From Urbifossiella limnaea (lineage in GTDB: Bacteria; Planctomycetota; Planctomycetia; Gemmatales; Gemmataceae), in assembly GCF_007747215.1 (NCBI RefSeq), contig NZ_CP036273.1, forward strand, positions 124,001 to 188,000: DNA of 64,000 bases, written 5' to 3'. Within the stretch, counting starts at the first letter, position 1. The number at the start of each line of letters is the position of its first letter. Shown here one piece after another: positions 57,994 through 64,000 of the stretch. The notes below the pieces were generated by a model. That model worked only from the letters and a program-made list of their open reading frames with translations. It was not told where the DNA came from and ran no database searches. Position numbers and translations under genes: made by a program.

Positions 57994-58977
57994 TCAGTCC
58001 GGCCCGCGGACGTGCGGCCGCACCTCGGCCCGGTAGAACGCCGCCAGTTCCGCGTGCAGCGCGGCCGGCAGTGGCGGTCGGTCGGCTGCGGCGGCGTTCG
58101 CCCGCGCCTGTTCCACGGTCCGCGCCCCGGGGATCACCGTCGTCACCGCCGGGTGGTCGAGGCACCAGCGCAGCGCGAACTCGGCCATCGTCCACCCCGC
58201 CGGCACCCGCGGCCGTAGCTTCTCCACCAGCCCCACGCCCGTCTCGAACGGCAGCCCCGCGAACGTCTCGCCGACGTTGAACGCCGCCCCGTCGCGGTTG
58301 TACGTGCGGTGGTCGCCCGGCGGGAACGTCGTGCCGGCCGTGTACTTCCCCGCCAGCAGCCCGGACGCCAGCGGCAGCCGCACGATCACCGCCACGCCCT
58401 CCCGCTCGCACCGGTCGAACAGCTCGAACACCGGCGACTGGCGGAACACGTTCACGATGAGCTGGAGCGAGGCGCAGTCGGCCTGGCGGATACACTCCTT
58501 CGCCTCGGCCACCGACTCGACGCTCGCCCCGAACCGCCGGATCTTCCCCTCCTTCGCCAGCGCCCGGAGCGTCTCCCAGGTGTCGTCGTTGGTCAGCACG
58601 CTCATCGGCACGCAGTGCAATTGCGTCAGGTCGATCGCGTCCACGCCGAGCCGCTTCAGCGACGCCTCGGTGTGCGCCCGGATGGCGGCGGGGGTGAAGT
58701 TGCCGGGCCAGCCGGGCTGCGGGAAGCGGCCGAACTTCGTGGTGACGAAGAAGCGGTCGCGGCCGGCGTCCTTCAGGAACTTGCCGATGAGCTCTTCGCT
58801 GCGGCCGAGGCCGTACACGTCGGCGGTGTCGAGGAACGTGACGCCGGTATCGGCCGCGGCGCGGAGCACGGCGAGCGCGTCGGCGTCGGGCAGGTCGCCC
58901 CAGTCGGCGCCGCCGAGCTGCCAGCAGCCGAGGCCGACCTCGGAGACGGGGGTGGTGCCGAACGGGCGGAGCTTCAC
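57994..58977 (-). CDS. aldo/keto reductase
   Basis: 327 residues. The (beta/alpha)8 reductase fold with the catalytic tetrad visible: Asp and Tyr in FLDTADVYGLGRSE (about 48-61), Lys in FVTTKFGRF (about 77-85) and His in TQLHCVPM (about 119-126). The cofactor site is 'TVIPGARTVEQARAN' near residue 285. Enzymes of this group reduce aldehydes and ketones with NADPH in the cytoplasm. It is 27 nt downstream of the ABC-ATPase/acetyltransferase gene and may be co-transcribed. The substrate is unknown. Confidence 0.92.
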   Translation of the reverse strand: MKLRPFGTTPVSEVGLGCWQLGGADWGDLPDADALAVLRAAADTGVTFLDTADVYGLGRSEELIGKFLKDAGRDRFFVTTKFGRFPQPGWPGNFTPAAIRAHTEASLKRLGVDAIDLTQLHCVPMSVLTNDDTWETLRALAKEGKIRRFGASVESVAEAKECIRQADCASLQLIVNVFRQSPVFELFDRCEREGVAVIVRLPLASGLLAGKYTAGTTFPPGDHRTYNRDGAAFNVGETFAGLPFETGVGLVEKLRPRVPAGWTMAEFALRWCLDHPAVTTVIPGARTVEQARANAAAADRPPLPAALHAELAAFYRAEVRPHVRGPD

Positions 58978-59004
58978 GGCGGCCTCCGGGGTGAGTGCGT
59001 TAGC

Positions 59005-60150
59005 CTACAGCCGGTTCCGGTTGTCGAACACGTAGTACACCGGCTCGCTGAACCGCCGCCGGTAGTCGCCGTCGCCGCGCTTGCGGACCACGCCGACGCG
59101 CACGAACCCGGCGCGCTCGAAGAACGGGTTCGCGTGCCCCATCGCGGCCAGCGACTCGACCCACGGCACCGGGCACAGCTCGCACGCCCGCCGCACGAAG
59201 TCCGCGGCGATGCCGGCCCCGCGGTAGGTGGGATGAAGCACGACCCGTTGCAGCACCCACAGCTGCTCGTTCAGCGCCGCCAGGGCCACGCCGCCGCGCG
59301 GGTTGCGCAGCCCGAAGTGCCGCGTCCGCAGGGTCAGCGACGCCGCCGGGGTGCCGAACACGCACACGCCCACCGGCTCGCGCCCGTGCCACAGCACCGT
59401 CACCCGCGTGACGAACCCGAGGCCGTGGCCGCGGTAATGCCACCGAGCGAAGTACGCCCAGTCGGATCGGGTGCCGGCGGACAGCCACAGGTCGTCGGCG
59501 AACGACACGCGGCGTCTTTTCCGCCCCCGGCGCCCGGCCTCGACGCGGCCCTCCCCGTGGCACTTCACCCACAGGTCCGGGGCCAGGTCGGCGGCGATGT
59601 CGTCGTGCGTGGTCGCGGCGAGCACGCCGACGCCGGTGCGGGTGGCGAGCTTCCGCAGGTTGAACGCCACCACCTTCGCCAGCGGCCGGTCGAGCGCGGC
59701 GGTGAACTCGTCGGCGAGGAGGAACTGCCCCGCGGCGAGCCGGGCGACGGCGAACGCCAGGCGGAACCGGTAGCGCTGCCCGTCGCTGAGCTCGGCCGGC
59801 GTGCGGAGCACGAGCCGCGCCTCGCCGAGGCCGCAGCCGGCGAGCGTCGCCAGCCGTTCTTCCACGGTGCCCGGCAGCGCGTCGATCAACGGCACGTTGG
59901 GGAGGTCGGCGGCGAACGCGTCCGCGGCGCCGAGCTGCTTGCCGACTTCGCGCAGCAGCGACGACTTGCCGCTGCCGCTGGGGCCGGTGAACAGCGCCAC
60001 GTCGCCGGGCCGCACGTCGAGCGTCAGGTTGTCGGCGACGGTGTGTGGCGGCTCGTGTTCCGGCAGGCCGAACAGGTCCGCGACGGCGCCGGTGGCGAGC
60101 GACCGGCGGGCCGGGCGGAAGGCGTAGCGGACGGTGATGGGCTGGAGCAT
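59005..60150 (-). CDS. ABC-type ATPase fused to GNAT acetyltransferase
   Basis: 381 residues. Residues about 10-215 are an ABC ATPase: Walker A GPSGSGKSS, signature LSDGQRYRFRLA, Walker B FLLADEFTA and 'VLAATTHDD' as switch His. There are no transmembrane segments, so it is not a transporter. Residues about 240-381 resemble a GNAT N-acetyltransferase ('LQRVVLHPTYRGAGIAADFVRRA' is the acetyl-CoA-binding R-x-x-G-x-A segment; 'NPFFERAGFVRVG' the C-terminal part). The layout matches the COG2401-type ATPase/acetyltransferase fusions known mainly from archaea and phages. The substrate is unknown. The start is well defined by the MLQPITVRYAF N-terminus. Confidence 0.85.
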   Translation of the reverse strand: MLQPITVRYAFRPARRSLATGAVADLFGLPEHEPPHTVADNLTLDVRPGDVALFTGPSGSGKSSLLREVGKQLGAADAFAADLPNVPLIDALPGTVEERLATLAGCGLGEARLVLRTPAELSDGQRYRFRLAFAVARLAAGQFLLADEFTAALDRPLAKVVAFNLRKLATRTGVGVLAATTHDDIAADLAPDLWVKCHGEGRVEAGRRGRKRRRVSFADDLWLSAGTRSDWAYFARWHYRGHGLGFVTRVTVLWHGREPVGVCVFGTPAASLTLRTRHFGLRNPRGGVALAALNEQLWVLQRVVLHPTYRGAGIAADFVRRACELCPVPWVESLAAMGHANPFFERAGFVRVGVVRKRGDGDYRRRFSEPVYYVFDNRNRL

Positions 60151-60178
60151 GACGCGCCTCGCGGGGTGAAGTTGGGGA

Positions 60179-60277
60179 ACGACGGGCCGGCCGGTCGCGC
60201 CGGACGAGCTGTTGCGGATGGCGAACGGGGACCACTACGAGCTGATCGACGGGGTGCCGCGGCGGAATTGGAAGCGC
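60179..60277 (+). pseudogene. fragment of a Uma2-family nuclease gene
   Basis: About 33 codons encode RPVAPDELLRMANGDHYELI followed by DGVPRR, matching the N-terminal 'T.EELL.MPDDG.RYELIDGE' block of Uma2 (restriction-endonuclease-like) proteins, which are greatly expanded in planctomycetes. The frame then runs into the palindrome at 60285 and no catalytic core follows. It looks like a gene cut off by rearrangement at a palindrome. Confidence 0.5.
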
Positions 60278-60284
60278 CGTGGGT

Positions 60285-60479
60285 TTTCAGGCCGAAGGCC
60301 TGACAGCCCTCAGCCCAGGGCAACGCCCTGGGTACGGGGTGAGAAAGGCCGTGCAGGCTGAAGGCCTGCGAGCCGGCTGGCAGGCCTTCAGCCTGCGGGG
60401 TGATTCGTGCCGCCGACCCAGGGCGGCGCCGCTCTGCGGCTTGCCCTGGGCTGAGGGCTGTCAGGCCTTCGGCCTGAAA
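60285..60479. repeat. compound palindrome with perfect 39-bp outer arms (family E)
   Basis: Outer arms 60285-60323 and 60441-60479 are exact reverse complements over 39 bp. Inside, 60353-60369 and 60380-60396 form a further perfect 17-bp hairpin, and smaller CGCCCTGGG/CCCAGGGCG pairs occur between. A DNA or RNA copy would fold as a multi-arm cruciform. A second member lies at the right edge of the window. Confidence 0.85.
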
Positions 60480-60491
60480 GCCTCGTCCGCG

Positions 60492-61187
60492 TCAGTCCTT
60501 CGCTTCGGTCACGGCGAAGTGGTCGAACGTCACCTCGACGGCCACGCCGGTCGTGTTCTCGGCGATCAGCCCGAGCGTCACCTCGCCGGCCCAGCCCACC
60601 TCCTGCTTGCCGTACTCGCGCCACGCCTTGCCGTCGGTGCTGGTGGCGAATTGCACCTGCGTCCCCTTCCGCGCCAGCCGCAGGAACAGCCGCGTGTCCG
60701 AATCCTTGCCGGCGCCGGTGCCCGACCCGCCGCCGCCGCCGTTGGCCATGCGGAAGGCGCTGCCGTAGGCCGTGCGGTGGCCGCCGTCCATCTTCTCGAA
60801 CTTGCGGATGCCGGCCCGGCTGCCGCGGCCGTCCTCGGCGGTGAGCCCGGCGGCGACGAACCGCGACTGCCCGCCGGCGTTGCCGAGCCGCTCGTCCGGC
60901 TGCCGCGGCACCTCGGCCCGCACGCTGGCGCTGAAGTCGCCGTTCATTCGCCGGACGAACCGCGGGGCGTCGATCGGGCCGGGCATGTACTCGATGATGC
61001 CGCGCGGGTACTCGGGCAGGCGGACGTGCAGCCGCGGCCCGGCGGCGCGGAACGAGCACCCGCCGAGCGGGTCGGTCCACGCGCCGTAGACCCGCGCGAC
61101 GGCGAGCCGGTCGCGCTCGGCGTCCGGCAGCGGGGCCGCGAGCGCCGGCACGGCGAGCAGCAGGGCGAGTGGGATGGTGCGGGTCAT
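60492..61187 (-). CDS. exported DUF1349-like protein
   Basis: 231 residues with a signal peptide (MTRTIPLALLLAVPALAAP). The remainder looks like a concanavalin-type beta sandwich of the DUF1349 kind: 'YPRGIIEYMPGPIDAPRFVRRMNGDFSASVRAEV', 'SRFVAAGLTAEDG', 'TQVQFATSTDGKAWREYGKQEVGWAGEVTLGLIAENTT' (in parts) and C-terminal 'VTFDHFAVTEA'. Such domains bind carbohydrate or are linked to glycoside hydrolases. A Gly/Ser loop (NGGGGGSGTGAGK) splits the domain near residue 155. It ends 13 nt from the compound palindrome. Confidence 0.75.
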   Translation of the reverse strand: MTRTIPLALLLAVPALAAPLPDAERDRLAVARVYGAWTDPLGGCSFRAAGPRLHVRLPEYPRGIIEYMPGPIDAPRFVRRMNGDFSASVRAEVPRQPDERLGNAGGQSRFVAAGLTAEDGRGSRAGIRKFEKMDGGHRTAYGSAFRMANGGGGGSGTGAGKDSDTRLFLRLARKGTQVQFATSTDGKAWREYGKQEVGWAGEVTLGLIAENTTGVAVEVTFDHFAVTEAKD

Positions 61188-61256
61188 GTGCGTTTCCTCC
61201 GGTGCACCCAGCTCGCCTACGGCAGGGGGCAGTATTGCTCTGTGGTCGGGAAAAGC

Positions 61257-61580
61257 CTACCAGCCCCCGTCGTCTGGCGCGGTACTTGGTTCGACGGCCT
61301 CGACCGCCGCCGACCACTCCGGGAATTGCGTCAGTGCGTCGGCCAGGCACCCGCGAAGGTGCCGGGCCTCGTCCGGCAGTTGGGCTGCGAACCCAGCCCA
61401 CCCGACCAGCCTGAGCCGCCGGGGCATCTCGACCAATCCTGTGATGGCATCCCAGAACGCCGCCCAGTTGCGACCGTAGAAGTCCGGGAACCCGAGCGCA
61501 CTCGCCAGCACGGTGTGCAACTCACCCGGTGTGGTCACGGCGGACAGGTCGATCTCGATCGCCTCCCGCCGCTCGTCCAT
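61257..61580 (-). CDS. barstar-family RNase inhibitor
   Basis: 107 residues from the ATG at 61580; an ATG 16 codons upstream is also in frame. Barstar signatures are clear: 'IEIDLSAVTTPGELHTVLASALGFPDFYGRNWAAFWDAITG' (in parts) with the YGRNWAAFWD block that binds the barnase active site, and a C-terminal 'FAEW..AVEA'-like region (FPEWSAAVEAVE). The protein should inhibit an RNase toxin. No barnase-like gene is beside it, so it may be an orphan immunity gene. Confidence 0.85.
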   Translation of the reverse strand: MDERREAIEIDLSAVTTPGELHTVLASALGFPDFYGRNWAAFWDAITGLVEMPRRLRLVGWAGFAAQLPDEARHLRGCLADALTQFPEWSAAVEAVEPSTAPDDGGW

Positions 61581-61667
61581 CCACTTGCCCTCCTCCGACG
61601 AATCTGAAGTATTGTCGCCAACGGACACCGGCGCCGCAAGCTGCCGATTCGTGAGACCGCCGCCGGG

Positions 61668-61877
61668 CTACCAGTCTTCCTCCCACTCCGGCGGGCCGGG
61701 CGGGTTGGGGTTGTACAGCGCCACCCAGAAGCCGTACGTGCCGAGCGCCACGCCGGCGCACACACCGCCGCAGCCGATGAACACGATGCCCCTTCCGGCG
61801 AGAGACACGCCGAAGGTTGCTGCGCCGAACCCGACCACCATCAGGATTAAACCGAGAACCGGGCGTCGTTGATCCAT
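61668..61877 (-). CDS. small membrane protein, 69 aa
   Basis: 69 residues with two transmembrane helices (VLGLILMVVGFGAATFGVSL and IVFIGCGGVCAGVALGTYGFW) and an acidic, Pro-rich tail (NPNPPGPPEWEEDW). The ATG at 61877 follows MDQRRP. No family recognised. It lies 87 nt upstream of barstar on the same strand and may share its transcript. Confidence 0.6.
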   Translation of the reverse strand: MDQRRPVLGLILMVVGFGAATFGVSLAGRGIVFIGCGGVCAGVALGTYGFWVALYNPNPPGPPEWEEDW

Positions 61878-61979
61878 CGTCCCACCTCGAAGGCCGACCA
61901 GCGGAGCGACGGTAACGAGTAGCGGCCCGCCGGGGCGGGCGGCAAGCCGCAGGGCGCCGAACGTGAATCGAGTCTGCCG

Positions 61980-63326
61980 TCACCACACCCGCGGCGGGCG
62001 GCGGTCCAGCAGGTGCGCCACGCCCGTCGCGGCGGCGTCCAGCAGGTCGTCGTGCGCCCCGAACGGGAACGTCACCAGCTCGTCGTACAGCCCCTGCTGG
62101 CCCGCATCGACGCCGCCGCGGCCGTCGCCCTTCAGGCGGAACGCGCCGTTCTCCACCGCCACGCTGAAGCCCGCCACCCGCGCCGCCTTGTCCGCCGACT
62201 GCGTCACCCCCTTCACCCGCGGGCCGAACCGGGCGTGGCACACCAACAAGTCCTTGATCCCCTGGAACGCCGCGTTCTGCTCGAACAGGATCACCCCCGG
62301 GTTCCAGCGGCGGTCGGCGGCGTCGATCAGGTTCACCAGCTCCGGGGCCGCGACGCGGCGGGCGGTCGCCTCCAGGACGTGGATCTCGGTGCGACTCGCG
62401 CCCAGGAAGCCGGCCGCCGCCTCGCCGGTGCGCCCCAGCACCACCAGCGCCGACGCGTCCGCCTTCTCCCGGGTCGATACCGCGGGATCGACCGACAGCA
62501 CGGTCGCGTCATAATCCGCCGGGTCGGTCCAGGTGCGAACCCACTCCGCCCGCACGGCCGTCTCGCCGTCGGCCACCGGCAGCAGGCGGTAGCCGCGGGC
62601 GAAGCTGGCGGTGCCGATCTCGGCGCGGCGCTCGGCCAGCTTCGCCCGCGGCCACTTCGCCGGCCACACCGGTTGCAAGTCCTCGCCCACGGCCCGGCGG
62701 AACAGCGCGAACGCCGGGTTGCGCTTCAGCCGGGCGTTCAGGTCGTCCGGGTGCCACGGCGTACACAGCCCCCAGAATCGGCCGTCGGGCTCCAGCAGGT
62801 TGAGCAGGTTGTCGTGGAAGAACGCCGCCGCCCGGTCGCGCTCCGCCCGGCTCGTCAGCGCCTTCACGTCCACCACGTCGTCGCACACGAGTAGGTCGGC
62901 GCGGGTGCCGGTGCTGCCGGCCCCGACGCCGAACGCCGCCACGCTCGGGCCGATCACGTCGGCCGGGCGCGCCACCGTGAACGCCTCCGCGGCCCACGGC
63001 TGGCCCGGCTTCAGCCCCGGGAACACCTTCTCCACCCAGGGGTTGCCCGCGATGGCGTCGCGCAGGAACCGGCTCCGCTCGGCGGCGACGCCCTCCGTGG
63101 CGCACACCACCTTCACCCGCAGGCCGGGGTTGCGGCCGAGCTCCCACACGATGCGGGCGCACACCTGGAACGTCTTGCCGTGGTCGCGCGGCAGCTCCAC
63201 CAGCGCCCGCCGGTTCGCGCTCAGGAAGGCGTGCAGGTCGCGGTGAACGTCGCCTTGTTCGACCGGCCGGCCGCTCGAATCGGCGAAGCAGACGGCGACG
63301 AAAACCGAGGCGTCAATCCGCGCCAT
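61980..63326 (-). CDS. phage terminase large subunit-like protein
   Basis: 448 residues from the ATG at 63326, which overlaps the small-subunit gene by 14 nt; an upstream in-frame ATG at 63410 would lie deep in that gene. The ATPase part has a Walker A-like ELPRDHGKTFQVCARIVWEL, Walker B-like DLLVCDDVVDVKAL and 'LCTPWHPDDLNARLKR'. The nuclease part shows VLSVDPAVS, 'VILFEQNAAFQGIKDLL' and 'FGAHDDLLDAAATG', the Asp/Glu set of the RNase H-like terminase nuclease. Large terminases package phage DNA into heads. No portal, head or tail genes are seen before the window ends. Confidence 0.85.
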   Translation of the reverse strand: MARIDASVFVAVCFADSSGRPVEQGDVHRDLHAFLSANRRALVELPRDHGKTFQVCARIVWELGRNPGLRVKVVCATEGVAAERSRFLRDAIAGNPWVEKVFPGLKPGQPWAAEAFTVARPADVIGPSVAAFGVGAGSTGTRADLLVCDDVVDVKALTSRAERDRAAAFFHDNLLNLLEPDGRFWGLCTPWHPDDLNARLKRNPAFALFRRAVGEDLQPVWPAKWPRAKLAERRAEIGTASFARGYRLLPVADGETAVRAEWVRTWTDPADYDATVLSVDPAVSTREKADASALVVLGRTGEAAAGFLGASRTEIHVLEATARRVAAPELVNLIDAADRRWNPGVILFEQNAAFQGIKDLLVCHARFGPRVKGVTQSADKAARVAGFSVAVENGAFRLKGDGRGGVDAGQQGLYDELVTFPFGAHDDLLDAAATGVAHLLDRRPPRVW

Positions 63327-63786
63327 CCGGATGGCGTTGAAGCTCTGCCACAGGTGGGGCAGGGGTTGCGGCGGTGTGCACCGTGGCCGCGAGCCGCGCG
63401 AGGTCGTCATCGGAGTGGCTCTCCAGAAAGGCGACCAGCCGGCGGGCGTCGGCCGATCGGGGGGTCGGGAGGGGGTCGGACGTGTCGGGCGGGGCGACGA
63501 GCTTGAACCGCAGCTCCAGCAGGAACCGGGCGGCGTCGCGGCGGACCTTCTCGTCTTCGGCCCGGAGCAGCTGCCGGAGGATGAGCACCGCCTCGGCCCC
63601 GGCCTCGACGGCGACGCGCTTCTCGGCGTCGGCGAGAAGCGGCGGCCAGCGGTCGGCGTACTTCTCGGGCCATTTCAAGACCGTCTCGACGGCCTTGCCG
63701 AGCTGCGCGGCGACGGACTCCCACGAACACCCGGCGGCGCGGAGCTGTGCGGCGCGGGCCAGCGTGGCGTCGATCGTGGTGGGCAT
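63313..63786 (-). CDS. terminase small subunit-like HTH protein
   Basis: 157 residues. The N-terminus has a helix-turn-helix (LARAAQLRAAGCSWESVAAQLGKAVETVLKW, in part) like those that recognise packaging sites, and a long helical middle ('LLADAEKRVAVEAGAEAVLILRQLL', 'RRDAARFLLELRF'). The gene is directly upstream of, and overlaps, the large terminase gene, which supports the assignment more than sequence similarity does. The C-terminal 50 residues are low-complexity. Confidence 0.65.
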   Translation of the reverse strand: MPTTIDATLARAAQLRAAGCSWESVAAQLGKAVETVLKWPEKYADRWPPLLADAEKRVAVEAGAEAVLILRQLLRAEDEKVRRDAARFLLELRFKLVAPPDTSDPLPTPRSADARRLVAFLESHSDDDLARLAATVHTAATPAPPVAELQRHPDGAD

Positions 63787-63849
63787 GGGGAACCTCGGGG
63801 TGGGGGGTGTGAATGAGAGGGAATCGTTTACCCGGTTTTCAGGCCAACG

Positions 63850-64000
63850 GCCTGACAGCCCTCAGCCCAGGGCAAGCGACGAAGTCGCGCCGCCCTGGGT
63901 AGGGGTGCGAAGGCCGTGCAGGCTGAAGGCCTGCGAGTTTGCGCCGCGAACCCAGGGCGGCGGTGCTACGCACCTTGCCCTGGGCTGAGGGCTGTCAGGC
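63850..64000. repeat. compound palindrome at right edge (family E, cut by window)
   Basis: Arms 63850-63876 and 63974-64000 match over 27 bp and continue past the window on the right; the inner GCAGGCTGAAGGCCTGC and CCCAGGGCGGC words repeat those of the element at 60285. The two copies flank the segment from the DUF1349-like gene to the terminase genes. Confidence 0.8.

Noticed and set aside
60279-61607. A 442-codon plus-strand frame across the compound palindrome
   Set aside because: It runs through the palindrome and antisense to the DUF1349-like and barstar genes, with repeated GLRA/GWQAF words coming from the repeat itself.

Overview
The window is high-GC DNA from a planctomycete, most likely a member of the Gemmataceae. 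The evidence is the gene content: a DUF1559 prepilin-like protein with a small lipoprotein behind it, two DUF1501 proteins, a DUF1549/DUF1553 protein with Ig-like repeats, a c-type cytochrome/WD40 fusion, a CotH protein, a PPC-domain protein, a giant Ser/Thr kinase fusion, a tetrahydromethanopterin-pathway gene and weak or absent Shine-Dalgarno sites at many starts. This is inference from family distribution; no 16S rRNA gene is present.

Layout. 1-18,283 is mainly secreted or surface proteins: HEAT repeats (cut by the left edge), DUF1559 protein and lipoprotein, ankyrin protein, DUF1501, CotH, a FG-GAP surface protein, DUF1549/1553, cytochrome-WD40, a small secreted protein and a PPC-domain protein. 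18,335-22,636 holds a DUF433/DUF5615 toxin-antitoxin pair, a lone ethanolamine ammonia-lyase large subunit (eutB), a complete IS3-family element and, directly against it, the 3' part of an ISAzo13-type transposase. 22,652-29,710 is a minus-strand membrane-lipid block: phospholipid N-methyltransferase, phosphatidylserine decarboxylase, phosphatidylserine synthase, a second methyltransferase, an MsbA-like ABC exporter and an ArnT-like glycosyltransferase, with 4-nt overlaps at three junctions. 30,026-35,436 holds a zinc-ribbon protein, a REC-GAF regulator, formylmethanofuran:H4MPT formyltransferase (ftr), an MBL hydrolase, an LssY-like protein and a DUF4239-like protein. 35,623-43,309 has a DUF1501 gene, a selenocysteine tRNA, a three-gene signalling operon (hybrid kinase, REC-adenylate cyclase, REC), an ECF sigma factor and a Cys-rich secreted protein. 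43,475-49,285 holds a 1499-residue kinase/STAND-type NTPase/HEAT/FGE-like protein facing a permuted NlpC/P60-like protein. 49,298-57,850 encodes a cbb3-type oxidase split into two modules (ccoO-ccoP on +, ccoS-ccoN on -), plus an LLM oxidoreductase, AI-2E family permease, ATP-grasp enzyme and dihaem cytochrome. 57,994-64,000 has an aldo/keto reductase, an ABC-ATPase/acetyltransferase fusion, a Uma2 fragment, a secreted protein, barstar, a small membrane protein and a two-gene phage terminase.

The most unusual feature at DNA level is a large population of long, often perfect palindromes (arms of 18-47 bp) in several sequence families. Most sit between genes, typically between convergent ones, where they could serve as terminators. 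Two lie inside the glycosyltransferase gene and are translated. The other points most worth following are the selenocysteine tRNA, the phosphatidylcholine-type lipid operon, the split cbb3 oxidase with an atypical CcoP, and the kinase/NTPase/FGE fusion whose FGE domain lacks the catalytic cysteines.
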